From: Chlamydiota bacterium
GTDB lineage: Bacteria; Auribacterota; UBA3054; B51-G9
Direction: 5' to 3'
DNA length: 17,962 nucleotides
Assembly: GCA_003648225.1 (NCBI GenBank)
Contig: QMOL01000022.1
Coordinates: 1 to 17,962, forward strand
The notes under the pieces: generated by a model
The model's input: only the letters and a program-made list of their open reading frames with translations
Database searches by the model: none
What the model was told of the DNA's origin: nothing
Shown here: piece by piece, positions 1-7,111 of the stretch
Numbering within the stretch: the stretch's first letter is position 1
Layout: the number at the start of each line of letters is the position of its first letter
Position numbers and translations under genes: made by a program

Positions 1-432
1 ATCGAATTTTGCTTTCCATGACCATACCATATCGCCGCTTCCTTTTTTATTTATTTTATACACATCTACCTCTAACTGAATTGTACCGTACATATATGAT
101 TCATTATAACCGATTCCTACCAGAGCCGTGTTAGGCACCAGCTTAGGTTCCGCAACAAGTTCTTCTCTTTGCACTTCAATGAAACCTTTTTCTTTAAGTC
201 TATGAGTCAATAATTTTTTACAAATTGACCCCCGCTTGTCATTTTCTTTATCAAGCGGCATCATACAGAAACCTACAAATTTTTTGAAATCAATATTCGG
301 GTCTTTAGTAATATCAAAAACTTCATACTCTGTATGGAGCATATAATCCAAGTCAGTAGATTTATCATGATAAAAACATCCTGTTAATGAAAGCATAACA
401 ATTACTACTGCTAAAAATTTTAATTTATCCAT
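1..432 (-). CDS. Putative lipoprotein, 3' end beyond window (144 residues seen)
   Basis: Reading the minus strand from the ATG at 432 gives an open frame of 144 codons to the window edge. It starts MDKLKFLAVVIVMLSLTGC: a short charged start, a hydrophobic stretch and a lipobox (LTGC) with the lipidated cysteine near residue 19, so the product is an envelope lipoprotein. The rest is soluble. It has a pattern (an early FKKF stretch, then a helix with KKLLTHRLKEKGFIEV, then beta strands with YGTIQLEVDVYK) that loosely recalls the DUF4136 lipoprotein family, but I would not rely on that. The start lies inside the end of recJ (overlap 420-432). AAGGA sits 6 bases upstream of the ATG, within recJ, which argues for translational coupling. 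Function unknown. Confidence 0.8.
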   Translation of the reverse strand, partial: MDKLKFLAVVIVMLSLTGCFYHDKSTDLDYMLHTEYEVFDITKDPNIDFKKFVGFCMMPLDKENDKRGSICKKLLTHRLKEKGFIEVQREELVAEPKLVPNTALVGIGYNESYMYGTIQLEVDVYKINKKGSGDMVWSWKAKFD

Positions 433-2288
433 AATGTTTCCTTTGCATCGATTAATTGAAACTCAAGTTCGGCTGCTCCTCTGTAATAATTTAAATACGG
501 CTGAATTAAGATGTCCATCTCCGCCCACGTCATTATTTCATCTAATCTGTCCGCCCAGTTAAAGGCTATAATTTTTTTATATTCACCGTATTGCATAACA
601 CAAAATTTTAAATGTTTCTCTTTAAGAATCCTCGGTGTTTCTACAAGTTTAACTTTCCTTGCGGCAAAAACGGGTCGGGGATTACTTTGACCAAAAGGCC
701 GAAAAGAATCTAATTTTTCTGCTACCGCTAAATCACAATCCCTTAATTCAATTTCAGCATCTACGTCCTGAACAGGAATAACGCTTTCGCTATCAAGTTC
801 TTCATCAGCGATTTCGTAAAGCTTTTTCCGAAAATCACTTATCTTCTCTTTTGAAATTGATAAACCGGCCGCAACTTTGTGGCCGCCAAATCTTTCCAGT
901 AGTTTATCGCATTTACACAGCGCGTCAAAAATATGAAAATCTCTTGTGCTGCGGCATGACCCGCGGCCCTTTTCCCCATCTATTGATATTATAACAGTCG
1001 GCAGATAATATCTGTCAACCATTCTTGAAGCTACGATTCCAACAACACCGGGATTCCAACCTTCTTCTGCAAGTACTATCGCTTTAGGACAATCAGGGAT
1101 ATATCTATGTAATCCGCCTGCTAATTTAGTTCCTGCCGGCAATTCAACATCAAATCCGCTTTCGAACAATTTTTTTGCTTTTTCGAAAGTTTCGCGTTCA
1201 ACTTTTTGTCGTTCAAGATTTATTTTATCAAGTTTTTCAGCAAGTTCTTCAGCTTCGGAAAAACTTTCCGTCAAAAGTAATTTTACCGCGTCATTAGCAT
1301 CACCAAGCCGACCTGCCGCGTTTATTCTTGGAGCGAGACCGAAAGCGACACTTCTTACGTTTATATTTTGCGCTTTTGAGACCTTTATAAGAGCCTGTAC
1401 TCCCACTTTTTTTGAATTTTTCAAAGTGCTGAGTCCATGCTTTACCAAAATTCTGTTTTCATCTCTAAGAGGAACCGAATCAGCTATTGTTCCGAGAGCC
1501 ACGAGGTCGAGATGATTTCGTAAATCGGTTGTATGAGCTTTCTCGAAATTCTTTTCACGGCAGAATTTTATTAAACCGTGCGCGAATTTGAATGCCACAC
1601 CCACACCGGCAAGACCCGAAAAAGGATAATGACCGAGTTTCGGATTTATTACCGCGCATGCTTTAGGAAGCGAATTATTGATTTTAGTTTCTTCATTGTT
1701 TTCAGAAAGATTCAAATCCTCAGTTATGTCATATTCGCTTTCCAACTCCTCACTTTTCGGTTCGTGATGGTCGGTTATTATTATATCAATCCCTAAATCA
1801 TTCGCGTGAGCAACCGCTTCAACAGCACTTATTCCGCAATCAACGGTAATAATTAATTTTGCGCCTTTGGCATAAAGAATATCTATTGTTTCCGGATGAA
1901 GTCCATATCCGTGTTCCGCTCTGTTCGGAATAAAAAAAGTAACCTTCGCGCCAAGTCCTTTAAGTATTTTTACGAGCAACGCCGATGATGTGACTCCGTC
2001 AACATCATAATCGCCATAAATCACTATTTTTTCTTCTCTTTTTATTGCTTCAAATGCTCTTTCAGCCGCATCAAGCATTCCGTCAAGTTTCATCGGGTCA
2101 TGAAGCATTTGAAGGTTTGCTTCGGTAAATCTTTCAACCGAATCCATATCAAAATAACCGCGATTTACAAGCACACGGGCAATGGGTTCGGAAAACCCGC
2201 CCGCGTGCTGTAAATGAGCAACTATTTCGCTGTCAGGTTGGCGGATATGCCAACGAATTCCTTTATATTGACGGCTTTTATCAGCCAT
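420..2288 (-). CDS. recJ: Single-stranded-DNA-specific exonuclease RecJ
   Basis: RecJ degrades single-stranded DNA 5' to 3' in the cytoplasm, in recombination, mismatch and base-excision repair. The 622-residue product has the DHH phosphoesterase motifs in order: GDYDVDG (about 92-98), VDCG (149-152), TDHH (172-175) and LGTIADSVPL (265-274). A linker with LAPRINAAGRLGDA (318-331) follows. The DHHA1 domain has GWNPGVVGIVASR (410-422), GRGSCRS (441-447) and the GGH motif (468-470). A C-terminal OB-like domain starts near 530 (FRPFGQSNPRPVF). These are the known metal and nucleic-acid binding elements, so the call is firm. Length is slightly above the E. coli protein (577). Part of the excess is an acidic insertion at about 177-206, between the DHH motif and the NPK segment. 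The ATG at 2288 has AAAGGA about 6 bases upstream. A promoter lies at 2330-2358, and the gene overlaps the downstream lipoprotein gene. Confidence 0.97.
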   Translation of the reverse strand: MADKSRQYKGIRWHIRQPDSEIVAHLQHAGGFSEPIARVLVNRGYFDMDSVERFTEANLQMLHDPMKLDGMLDAAERAFEAIKREEKIVIYGDYDVDGVTSSALLVKILKGLGAKVTFFIPNRAEHGYGLHPETIDILYAKGAKLIITVDCGISAVEAVAHANDLGIDIIITDHHEPKSEELESEYDITEDLNLSENNEETKINNSLPKACAVINPKLGHYPFSGLAGVGVAFKFAHGLIKFCREKNFEKAHTTDLRNHLDLVALGTIADSVPLRDENRILVKHGLSTLKNSKKVGVQALIKVSKAQNINVRSVAFGLAPRINAAGRLGDANDAVKLLLTESFSEAEELAEKLDKINLERQKVERETFEKAKKLFESGFDVELPAGTKLAGGLHRYIPDCPKAIVLAEEGWNPGVVGIVASRMVDRYYLPTVIISIDGEKGRGSCRSTRDFHIFDALCKCDKLLERFGGHKVAAGLSISKEKISDFRKKLYEIADEELDSESVIPVQDVDAEIELRDCDLAVAEKLDSFRPFGQSNPRPVFAARKVKLVETPRILKEKHLKFCVMQYGEYKKIIAFNWADRLDEIMTWAEMDILIQPYLNYYRGAAELEFQLIDAKETLWIN

Positions 2289-2329
2289 AAAAATCCTTTG
2301 ATTTCCACTCGTTAAAATAATTATATATT

Positions 2330-2358
2330 AGTATACATAATTAGCTGCATTCTTTCAA
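2330..2358 (-). promoter_or_regulatory. Predicted sigma70-type promoter of recJ
   Basis: On the minus strand TTGAAA (2353-2358) and TATACT (2330-2335) are separated by 17 bases. That places transcription start near 2323, about 35 bases before the recJ ATG. Both boxes differ little from consensus and the position fits, so this is likely the promoter of the recJ-lipoprotein unit. Assigned by eye. Confidence 0.65.
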
Positions 2359-2400
2359 GTGTAAATTTTAAAAAACCGTGTGAATCTACGACTGATTACC

Positions 2401-2447
2401 GTCTTCCACTACAAAATCCTCCCTGGCAAGGGGAGGTGGTCGAAGAC
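2401..2447. repeat. Nested palindromic element after the SIMPL gene, possible terminator
   Basis: The outer arms GTCTTC (2401-2406) and GAAGAC (2442-2447) enclose an inner hairpin CCTCCC (2418-2423) / GGGAGG (2431-2436) with a 7-base loop. It begins 14 bases beyond the stop codon of the gene ending at 2461. On the minus strand the inner stem is followed by ATTTTG, so it could end transcription of the three-gene unit, though the T tract is short. The G-rich stem in AT-rich surroundings looks like a small dispersed palindromic repeat. Confidence 0.5.
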
Positions 2448-2460
2448 TGGAGAGATAAAA

Positions 2461-3183
2461 TCATTCTGTTAGATAAAAGGTTATTGTCGTAACCACGCGA
2501 ACCGTCTTTTCAATTTTTCCGGTGTCCGCATAGTCTTCACCGACATCACGAATATAAAAACTTCCCTGATAAGCACTTCTTATCCCGCCAACTTTCACAT
2601 CCGCGTTTTTTGCAAATTCATTTGCAGCTATTCGTGCGTTCTTTGTCGCTTCACTCAGCATCGCGGGCTTTATTTCATTAAGTTTTGTAAAGCGGTATGT
2701 TGGCGCGTGATTTTCTATATCTATTCCCTGAGCAATAAGCTTATTTACACATGACCTAACTTTCGACACTTTACGAACTTTATGTGTTTCAACGCTGATT
2801 GAGCCGATAAGTTTATGTTCCTGATCGACGAGTTTCTGGCTTTTATCACGATATTCTTTATAATAATAATCAATGACCCCGATTTCGATTTCATTATCAT
2901 CAAATCCGTTTGTCTTCAGTAAATCAACAATAGTTTGCTGAATTTTTTCCGCCTGTTTGTAAAGTTCAGGAATTTCCAAGCGCGTTTTCCCGACAACTCT
3001 ATATTCCAGTTTCCAGTTGGCAATATCGGATTCCACACGTCGTTCAGCCAGGCCCTTAGCTTCCGCGGTATTAATTGCCACTTTGGCGTTATAAATAGTT
3101 TGGCTTATAAAATAGCCGCAGAGAGCCATTCCGACAGCCAAAAATATACCTAGAAAAAATATTCCTGATTGCTTAATTTTCAT
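2461..3183 (-). CDS. SIMPL (DUF541) domain protein, membrane-anchored periplasmic
   Basis: The 240-residue product starts with a membrane segment (about 8-28, GIFFLGIFLAVGMALCGYFI) and continues as a soluble, presumably periplasmic domain. GLAERRVESDIANWKLEYRV (about 44-63) gives the early strand of the SIMPL fold. The later stretch with KNARIAANEFAKNADVKVGG followed by SAYQGSFYIRD matches the helix-strand pattern typical of this family. An acidic-basic helical region lies between. Members are secreted or membrane-tethered proteins of poorly defined function (YggE-like). It is the third gene of a minus-strand unit: the cupin gene stops only 23 bases upstream. No clear Shine-Dalgarno sequence precedes the ATG at 3183. 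Family call good, function open. Confidence 0.85.
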   Translation of the reverse strand: MKIKQSGIFFLGIFLAVGMALCGYFISQTIYNAKVAINTAEAKGLAERRVESDIANWKLEYRVVGKTRLEIPELYKQAEKIQQTIVDLLKTNGFDDNEIEIGVIDYYYKEYRDKSQKLVDQEHKLIGSISVETHKVRKVSKVRSCVNKLIAQGIDIENHAPTYRFTKLNEIKPAMLSEATKNARIAANEFAKNADVKVGGIRSAYQGSFYIRDVGEDYADTGKIEKTVRVVTTITFYLTE

Positions 3184-3206
3184 AACTTGATAAGTTGTTT
3201 ATTTGT

Positions 3207-3689
3207 TTATATTAAATTCGATAACTTAGGATTTTTCTCAAGAAAAATTGTTTGCGCATCAGCATCTTCTTTTAAAAATTCAAAATCGGAAAAATCAAAT
3301 CCGGGGAATACCGTACAGCCAACAAGCGAATATTCACCTGCGGAATAAGCGGCTTGCCAATTGCCTCCTTTTATACAATGTTTATATTTCACAATCGCGT
3401 TATCCCCAAGAATGATTTTTGACATTCCAAAACTATCCGATTGAATTTCTATCAATTCTAATGGATCACCTTCGTAAAAGTGCCATATCTCATCATGAAT
3501 AACTCTATGAAATCGACTTACTTGCCCGGATACTAAAAGAAAATAAATATCTGTCAATGAATTTCTTATTTCGCCATTTACAGGTGAAATCAACTTGCTT
3601 TCAGAACAGTATGTTTCTCTATAATAACCCCCTTCCGGGTGAGGTATTAGTTTTAATTCATTAATTAATTTTTCGGCTCTTTTATTCAT
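3207..3689 (-). CDS. Cupin superfamily protein, DUF985 (Cupin_5) type
   Basis: I place the start at the ATG at 3689, giving 160 residues. An in-frame ATG at 3779 would add 30 residues lying entirely inside the upstream gene. From 3689 the protein starts MNKRAEKLINELKLIPHPEGG, which is how members of this family normally begin (a helix, then the HPEGGYYRET motif). The core follows with DIYFLLVSGQVSRFHRV and DEIWHFYEGDPLELIEI, the two cupin strands carrying conserved His residues, and later GCTVFPGFDFSDFEF. The family folds as a single small beta-barrel in the cytoplasm. Its substrate is not established; some members have been linked to sugar-type ligands, which this sequence cannot test. The start overlaps the stop of the hydrolase gene by 8 bases (ATGAATAA arrangement), implying coupled translation; no good ribosome site is visible. 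Confidence 0.88.
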   Translation of the reverse strand: MNKRAEKLINELKLIPHPEGGYYRETYCSESKLISPVNGEIRNSLTDIYFLLVSGQVSRFHRVIHDEIWHFYEGDPLELIEIQSDSFGMSKIILGDNAIVKYKHCIKGGNWQAAYSAGEYSLVGCTVFPGFDFSDFEFLKEDADAQTIFLEKNPKLSNLI

Positions 3690-4992
3690 TTTTTTTAAAT
3701 GTCTCATCCAGCCAGTCAAATAGAGTTTCTGCCATAAGTGTTCTGTTTTCTCCAATGCAATGGGAAGATGCTCCTTCATTTTCAGGTGTAATTACTATTT
3801 TCTTATCTTGAGTTCCTACATTATCCAAAAACTCCTTCTGCTGACGCTCGGTTTCCTCATTAACATATTCTCCGGCTCCAACAATATCCAGCACCGGGCA
3901 AGTGACTTTTGCGGGATCAAATTGAAAATCTTTTGTTTGTTCAACTTGTCCTTTTAGATCTTCAGGATCAAGTCCCCACCGCCAGGCAACCGCTGAAGTT
4001 ACAGCTTTTTTAAACACCGGCCATTTATCGATTTGTTCTTGCGTGTCTTTTGCAAACGGCATTTGTTTAAACATAAGATAATTATCCACTACCGCGCTGC
4101 TTACAGCAAGAGCTTTTATTCGTTTCTCAAAAGATGCTGCTCGTGGAACAAAATATCCGCCGTTGCTTATGCCGTAAACGGCGATTTTTTCAGGGTCAAC
4201 TTCAGGAAATTTTAAAATGACATCCAAAATCACTTTCATTTGCGTTTCGGTATCTTTACGAAAAAATTGCCCCTCTGTCGGAAGCATTCCCTGCCCGGGA
4301 AGATCAACGGTAATAAAATTATATCCGCGTTTAATCGTTTGCGGTGCAATATAAACAACATTATCTTCAATAAAAGTTTCCCCTCCGCCGATCATAAGAA
4401 GTGTCCGTCGCGGCTTTCCATCTTTTTTTACCGGACGATAATAGCCCGGGAGAACGGTTTTCTCAAACGGAACTTCGAAATATGTCATGGGCGGAGTTAA
4501 AAGTTTTCCGGCTTCTATCATGCATTCCCGGGTCTTTTTCCCGAGAACATTAAACTTGGAATTATAAGGCGACATAGAAACTAAAGCCGTGCGATAATAA
4601 TTCGCGGCTTTCATATAACATTCGGAAGCGGTTATTTTATGACCGTTTTCAAGAGCATTTTCCGCGCGTCTTTCTTTTCTTTCAGCCATTTTTTCCCATT
4701 CCGCCTGCCAGCTTGACGGATTTCCATCTTCGATATTTCCGACAACATAAAAAGCTTCCCCTATTTCACCACCACCGTTCGGAATACTTCCCAGCAGCCA
4801 TTGGAAAGCGAAATCCATTTCTTCATCTTCAAAATGATAACGTGTATATGCCCGATGAGCGTCATAGGTTTCTTTTTGGGCAGTTTTATTATCCGCGGCA
4901 GCATTCTCTGCAGTAAATTCTTTTGACGAAACTGAAGCGCAAGATGTTACAAAAACCAAAGAAAAGAAAGTAATTATTATGATAAATCGCAT
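3682..4992 (-). CDS. Alpha/beta-hydrolase lipoprotein (FrsA / dihydropseudooxynicotine-hydrolase-like)
   Basis: The 436-residue product starts with a lipoprotein signal (MRFIIIITFFSLVFVTSC, cysteine 18). A helical N-terminal region (about 55-165) follows, with WQAEWEKMAERKERRAENAL and SECYMKAANYYRTAL. That is the arrangement of hydrolases carrying a helical cap in front of the catalytic domain. The catalytic domain has a GGGE oxyanion turn (202-205), DLPGQG (230-235), the nucleophile elbow GISNG with Ser276, and a C-terminal His411 (SSHC). The acid residue is less clear, perhaps Glu375 or nearby in DIVGAGEYVNEE. It probably cleaves an ester or C-C bond at the envelope; the substrate cannot be read from sequence. 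First gene of the unit hydrolase-cupin-SIMPL. GGAG lies about 9 bases before the ATG, and a promoter is at 5020-5048. Confidence 0.85.
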   Translation of the reverse strand: MRFIIIITFFSLVFVTSCASVSSKEFTAENAAADNKTAQKETYDAHRAYTRYHFEDEEMDFAFQWLLGSIPNGGGEIGEAFYVVGNIEDGNPSSWQAEWEKMAERKERRAENALENGHKITASECYMKAANYYRTALVSMSPYNSKFNVLGKKTRECMIEAGKLLTPPMTYFEVPFEKTVLPGYYRPVKKDGKPRRTLLMIGGGETFIEDNVVYIAPQTIKRGYNFITVDLPGQGMLPTEGQFFRKDTETQMKVILDVILKFPEVDPEKIAVYGISNGGYFVPRAASFEKRIKALAVSSAVVDNYLMFKQMPFAKDTQEQIDKWPVFKKAVTSAVAWRWGLDPEDLKGQVEQTKDFQFDPAKVTCPVLDIVGAGEYVNEETERQQKEFLDNVGTQDKKIVITPENEGASSHCIGENRTLMAETLFDWLDETFKKNE

Positions 4993-5019
4993 AGTTCTAA
5001 CTCCAATTTAATTTGTTTA

Positions 5020-5048
5020 ATTATAAACTTATTGCAAAGAATTAGCAA
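5020..5048 (-). promoter_or_regulatory. Predicted promoter of the hydrolase-cupin-SIMPL unit
   Basis: On the minus strand TTGCTA (5043-5048) is followed after 17 bases by a perfect TATAAT (5020-5025). Transcription would start near 5013, about 20 bases ahead of the hydrolase ATG at 4992. The spacing and place are right. By-eye prediction. Confidence 0.6.
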
Positions 5049-5104
5049 ACGGACTTGACAGCCCCGTTCCGGTGATTAGATAAGCTATACTCTATATCCG
5101 CTTG

Positions 5105-5183
5105 CTGTAGCCGACCTCGTTGAGGTCGGAATTAATTCCGCCTATGGCGGATATTCGACCGCAGCCATCGGCAGCGGCTACAG
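5105..5183. repeat. Modular hairpin repeat, full form (copy A)
   Basis: The ends form a perfect 9-base inverted repeat, CTGTAGCCG (5105-5113) and CGGCTACAG (5175-5183). Inside are three small hairpins. Hairpin 1 is CCGACCTC-GTT-GAGGTCGG (5111-5129). Hairpin 2 is TCCGCC-TAT-GGCGGA (5137-5151). Hairpin 3 is CCGC-A-GCC-ATC-GGC-A-GCGG (5159-5177). Related copies lie at 7937-7990 (modules 1 and 3) and 13732-13784 (modules 2 and 3). It carries no ORF and is GC-rich compared with its surroundings. It looks like a non-autonomous, MITE- or REP-like dispersed element. Confidence 0.8.
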
Positions 5184-5224
5184 AAAAGGTAAAAAGTTTT
5201 CCGTTGCGAAAAACCAAACAATAG

Positions 5225-5244
5225 ATTTGACTTTAAAGTCAAAT
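5225..5244. repeat. Perfect 20-bp AT-rich palindrome followed by a T tract
   Basis: ATTTGACTTT is followed directly by its reverse complement AAAGTCAAAT, and then by T residues up to 5248 on the plus strand. As RNA it would form a stem TTTGACT with a TTAA loop. It could act as a weak bidirectional terminator between the gene ending at 5334 and the unit starting at 4992, or be a protein-binding site. No plus-strand gene precedes it. Confidence 0.45.
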
Positions 5245-5257
5245 TTTTAGGACTTCC

Positions 5258-5310
5258 AAGTAAGACGAGCTTGAAACCCGGCATACACGGATCACGAGTT
5301 CGTCTTACTT
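5258..5310. repeat. Inverted repeat with 11-bp arms downstream of the propeller gene
   Basis: AAGTAAGACGA (5258-5268) and TCGTCTTACTT (5300-5310) are perfect inverted arms around 31 bases containing CCCGGCATACACGG. The element begins 23 bases after the stop of the minus-strand gene ending at 5334. On the plus strand it is followed by TTTTTC-like sequence; on the minus strand no T tract follows, so it is not a classical terminator for that gene. More likely a dispersed palindromic element. Confidence 0.6.
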
Positions 5311-5333
5311 TTTCATCTTACAATATACCTGCC

Positions 5334-7001
5334 CTACATAGCCGGTAATGCCCACTTAAGAAATTGATTTGTTGTGCAGCATGCCCTGCCGATTTGCGAA
5401 TGTCCGGGATAGTAATAATCCGAGTTTCTCACGGGAGTAAATCCTAAACTTCCCCACCCTTCATAAAACATATACAATTTATTTTTACAGGGAATAGTTT
5501 CGCCCCACCAAATAGCTCCCTGATCCCAATTTCCGGATTCACCGCGTAAAAACAGAGGGAACGGATTATCAACTTTATTCCAATGAATTAAATCATCGGA
5601 ATAAGCGGCATTCATTCGCGGCTGGAAATCGAAATGACTGTCACCTCCCTGATAAATCATCCACCACTTCCCGTTGAGACAAAAAACTCTTCCGCCGCCT
5701 ACCGCGTTGCTGTCCCATTGTCCTTTTTCTCCCGGTGCGACGCATTTATATATTTTCGCGCCATTTAAATTTTCCGGATTTTTAGTTACAGCGACATAAA
5801 TTGTAAGTTTATCGGTTAGCTGCCTTTTTTTTCTGTTCCACTTCGCGTCACTATAAAAAACATAAAATTTACCATTATGATAAATTACATCTGTAGGCCC
5901 GACATCCATTTTCAACGGATTATTTTTTGATTTCTTAAAAGTAAATCCTCCATCGGTGGATTTCGCGACACAAAGCATTGCGCTGTAATGATCATCTTTC
6001 CCGACATAATAAAGATAGATTTCACCATGAGGTCCTTTGGCAACACATGTGTCTAAAACTTCGTTGATATCGTATTTATCGGGACCGCATTTTACAACAA
6101 GACCGTGGTCAATCCATTTACCTCCCTGCTCAACTGTTTTCCATTCGTCTGTCGGTGAAAAAGTATCATAAGGTTGAGTCCAAAGACCAATGGAATTTTG
6201 GGGATAACCTTTAATATCTGAAGTCCCGCGAAAATAAAAATATACTTTCTTAACTTTGTCACGCGGATCCGTGCTAATCAAAAACGCGGCATTCGCAGCG
6301 TGAACCGACCGCCACGAAACTTCAGGATCATACGGCAAAAGCAGTCCTTCTTTTCCGGGATTTATATCGGCACATCTTTTAAACAAACTGTTCTGAGAAA
6401 ATTTATTTGAGAGATTTTTTAACGTGATTATTGAAAAATCGGCATGAGCATCTTCAATTAAACACGCGAATCTCCCACCACCGATTTCAGCCGAAAATTC
6501 CAGCATTTTTTCATCATCAAAAAGAATTTTTACTTTGCCGGACAGTTTTTCAATCGACAATTTATGCCATTTGAATAAATCAATTTTTGTCGATAGCGGA
6601 ACAGATTCCTTCCATAAAATATTTTCGCCTTTCTTTTTTACAAGTACGGTGATTTTCCGACTCGTAAAATCTATCCAGACAACTATTGACGAGTAATCCA
6701 AATTATCTCTTATCGAACTCGCTATTCCCGCACGTGCTCTGAACATTTTTCCCTGTTCGCCATAAAATTTTATTTTTGCCGTCAACAAATAATCATCAGA
6801 GGATTTTGTATAACAAACCTGCCGCGACCACGTTGAATTCCCGACATTTTCACCCCAAAGGTACTGTTTATTAACGATCCCCCATTTCCCTGCTGGAACT
6901 TGGAACCAATTTCCGCCGATGGATTTTCTATTCCAGTTTTCGACAAAAGAATTTGCGAAAGCGGAGATTGAAAGCAAAAATATTACAGACACTAATTTCA
7001 C
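5334..7001 (-). CDS. Secreted protein: LamG-like domain plus five-bladed-propeller glycosidase-like domain
   Basis: The 555-residue product has a signal peptide (MKLVSVIFLLSISAFA, likely cut after about residue 17) and no lipobox. Residues about 18-200 look like a concanavalin/laminin-G sandwich of the DUF1080 kind (FVENWNRKSIGGNWFQV, WHKLSIEKLSGKVKILFDD). Residues about 210-555 show repeated propeller-type strands as in GH43/GH32/GH130 clans: GEIYLYYVGKDD, AKSTDGGFTF, VIYHNGKFYVFYSD, LNGKWWMIYQGGD, YSDDLIHWNKV, KNKLYMFYEGWG. An acidic residue pattern (Asp370, Asp430, Glu514) is compatible with carbohydrate hydrolysis, but I cannot assign catalytic residues or a numbered family. The start is GTG at 7001; the ATG at 7020 runs into a stop at once. 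No Shine-Dalgarno sequence is visible. Gap to the upstream HdeD gene is 110 bases. Confidence 0.75.
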   Translation of the reverse strand: MKLVSVIFLLSISAFANSFVENWNRKSIGGNWFQVPAGKWGIVNKQYLWGENVGNSTWSRQVCYTKSSDDYLLTAKIKFYGEQGKMFRARAGIASSIRDNLDYSSIVVWIDFTSRKITVLVKKKGENILWKESVPLSTKIDLFKWHKLSIEKLSGKVKILFDDEKMLEFSAEIGGGRFACLIEDAHADFSIITLKNLSNKFSQNSLFKRCADINPGKEGLLLPYDPEVSWRSVHAANAAFLISTDPRDKVKKVYFYFRGTSDIKGYPQNSIGLWTQPYDTFSPTDEWKTVEQGGKWIDHGLVVKCGPDKYDINEVLDTCVAKGPHGEIYLYYVGKDDHYSAMLCVAKSTDGGFTFKKSKNNPLKMDVGPTDVIYHNGKFYVFYSDAKWNRKKRQLTDKLTIYVAVTKNPENLNGAKIYKCVAPGEKGQWDSNAVGGGRVFCLNGKWWMIYQGGDSHFDFQPRMNAAYSDDLIHWNKVDNPFPLFLRGESGNWDQGAIWWGETIPCKNKLYMFYEGWGSLGFTPVRNSDYYYPGHSQIGRACCTTNQFLKWALPAM

Positions 7002-7030
7002 GAATTTACACAGATTTCATTTTTAATTCT

Positions 7031-7062
7031 CATAATTCCCATGACTCCCATAATTCCCATGA
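7031..7062. repeat. Short direct repeat in the HdeD-propeller gap
   Basis: CATAATTCCCATGA occurs at 7031-7044 and again exactly at 7049-7062, an 18-base period; the linker (CTCC) resembles the unit. It lies in the leader just ahead of the GTG start at 7001. No coding or promoter function is apparent. Confidence 0.75.
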
Positions 7063-7111
7063 TCAAAAACATTACCGTTTACGGCACATCAACTTTTTAT
7101 CTTTGCGCAAA

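Noticed and set aside
3690..3779. Longer start for the cupin gene
   Set aside because: The extra 30 codons lie wholly within the upstream hydrolase gene, and the family normally begins at the later ATG.
5064..5096. TTGACA and TATACT on the plus strand
   Set aside because: The boxes are 25 bases apart and no plus-strand gene follows.
5105..5183. Cloverleaf-like fold resembling a tRNA
   Set aside because: Four stems can be drawn, but there is no T-loop, D-loop or anticodon arrangement, and the other copies lack whole arms; it is a repeat.
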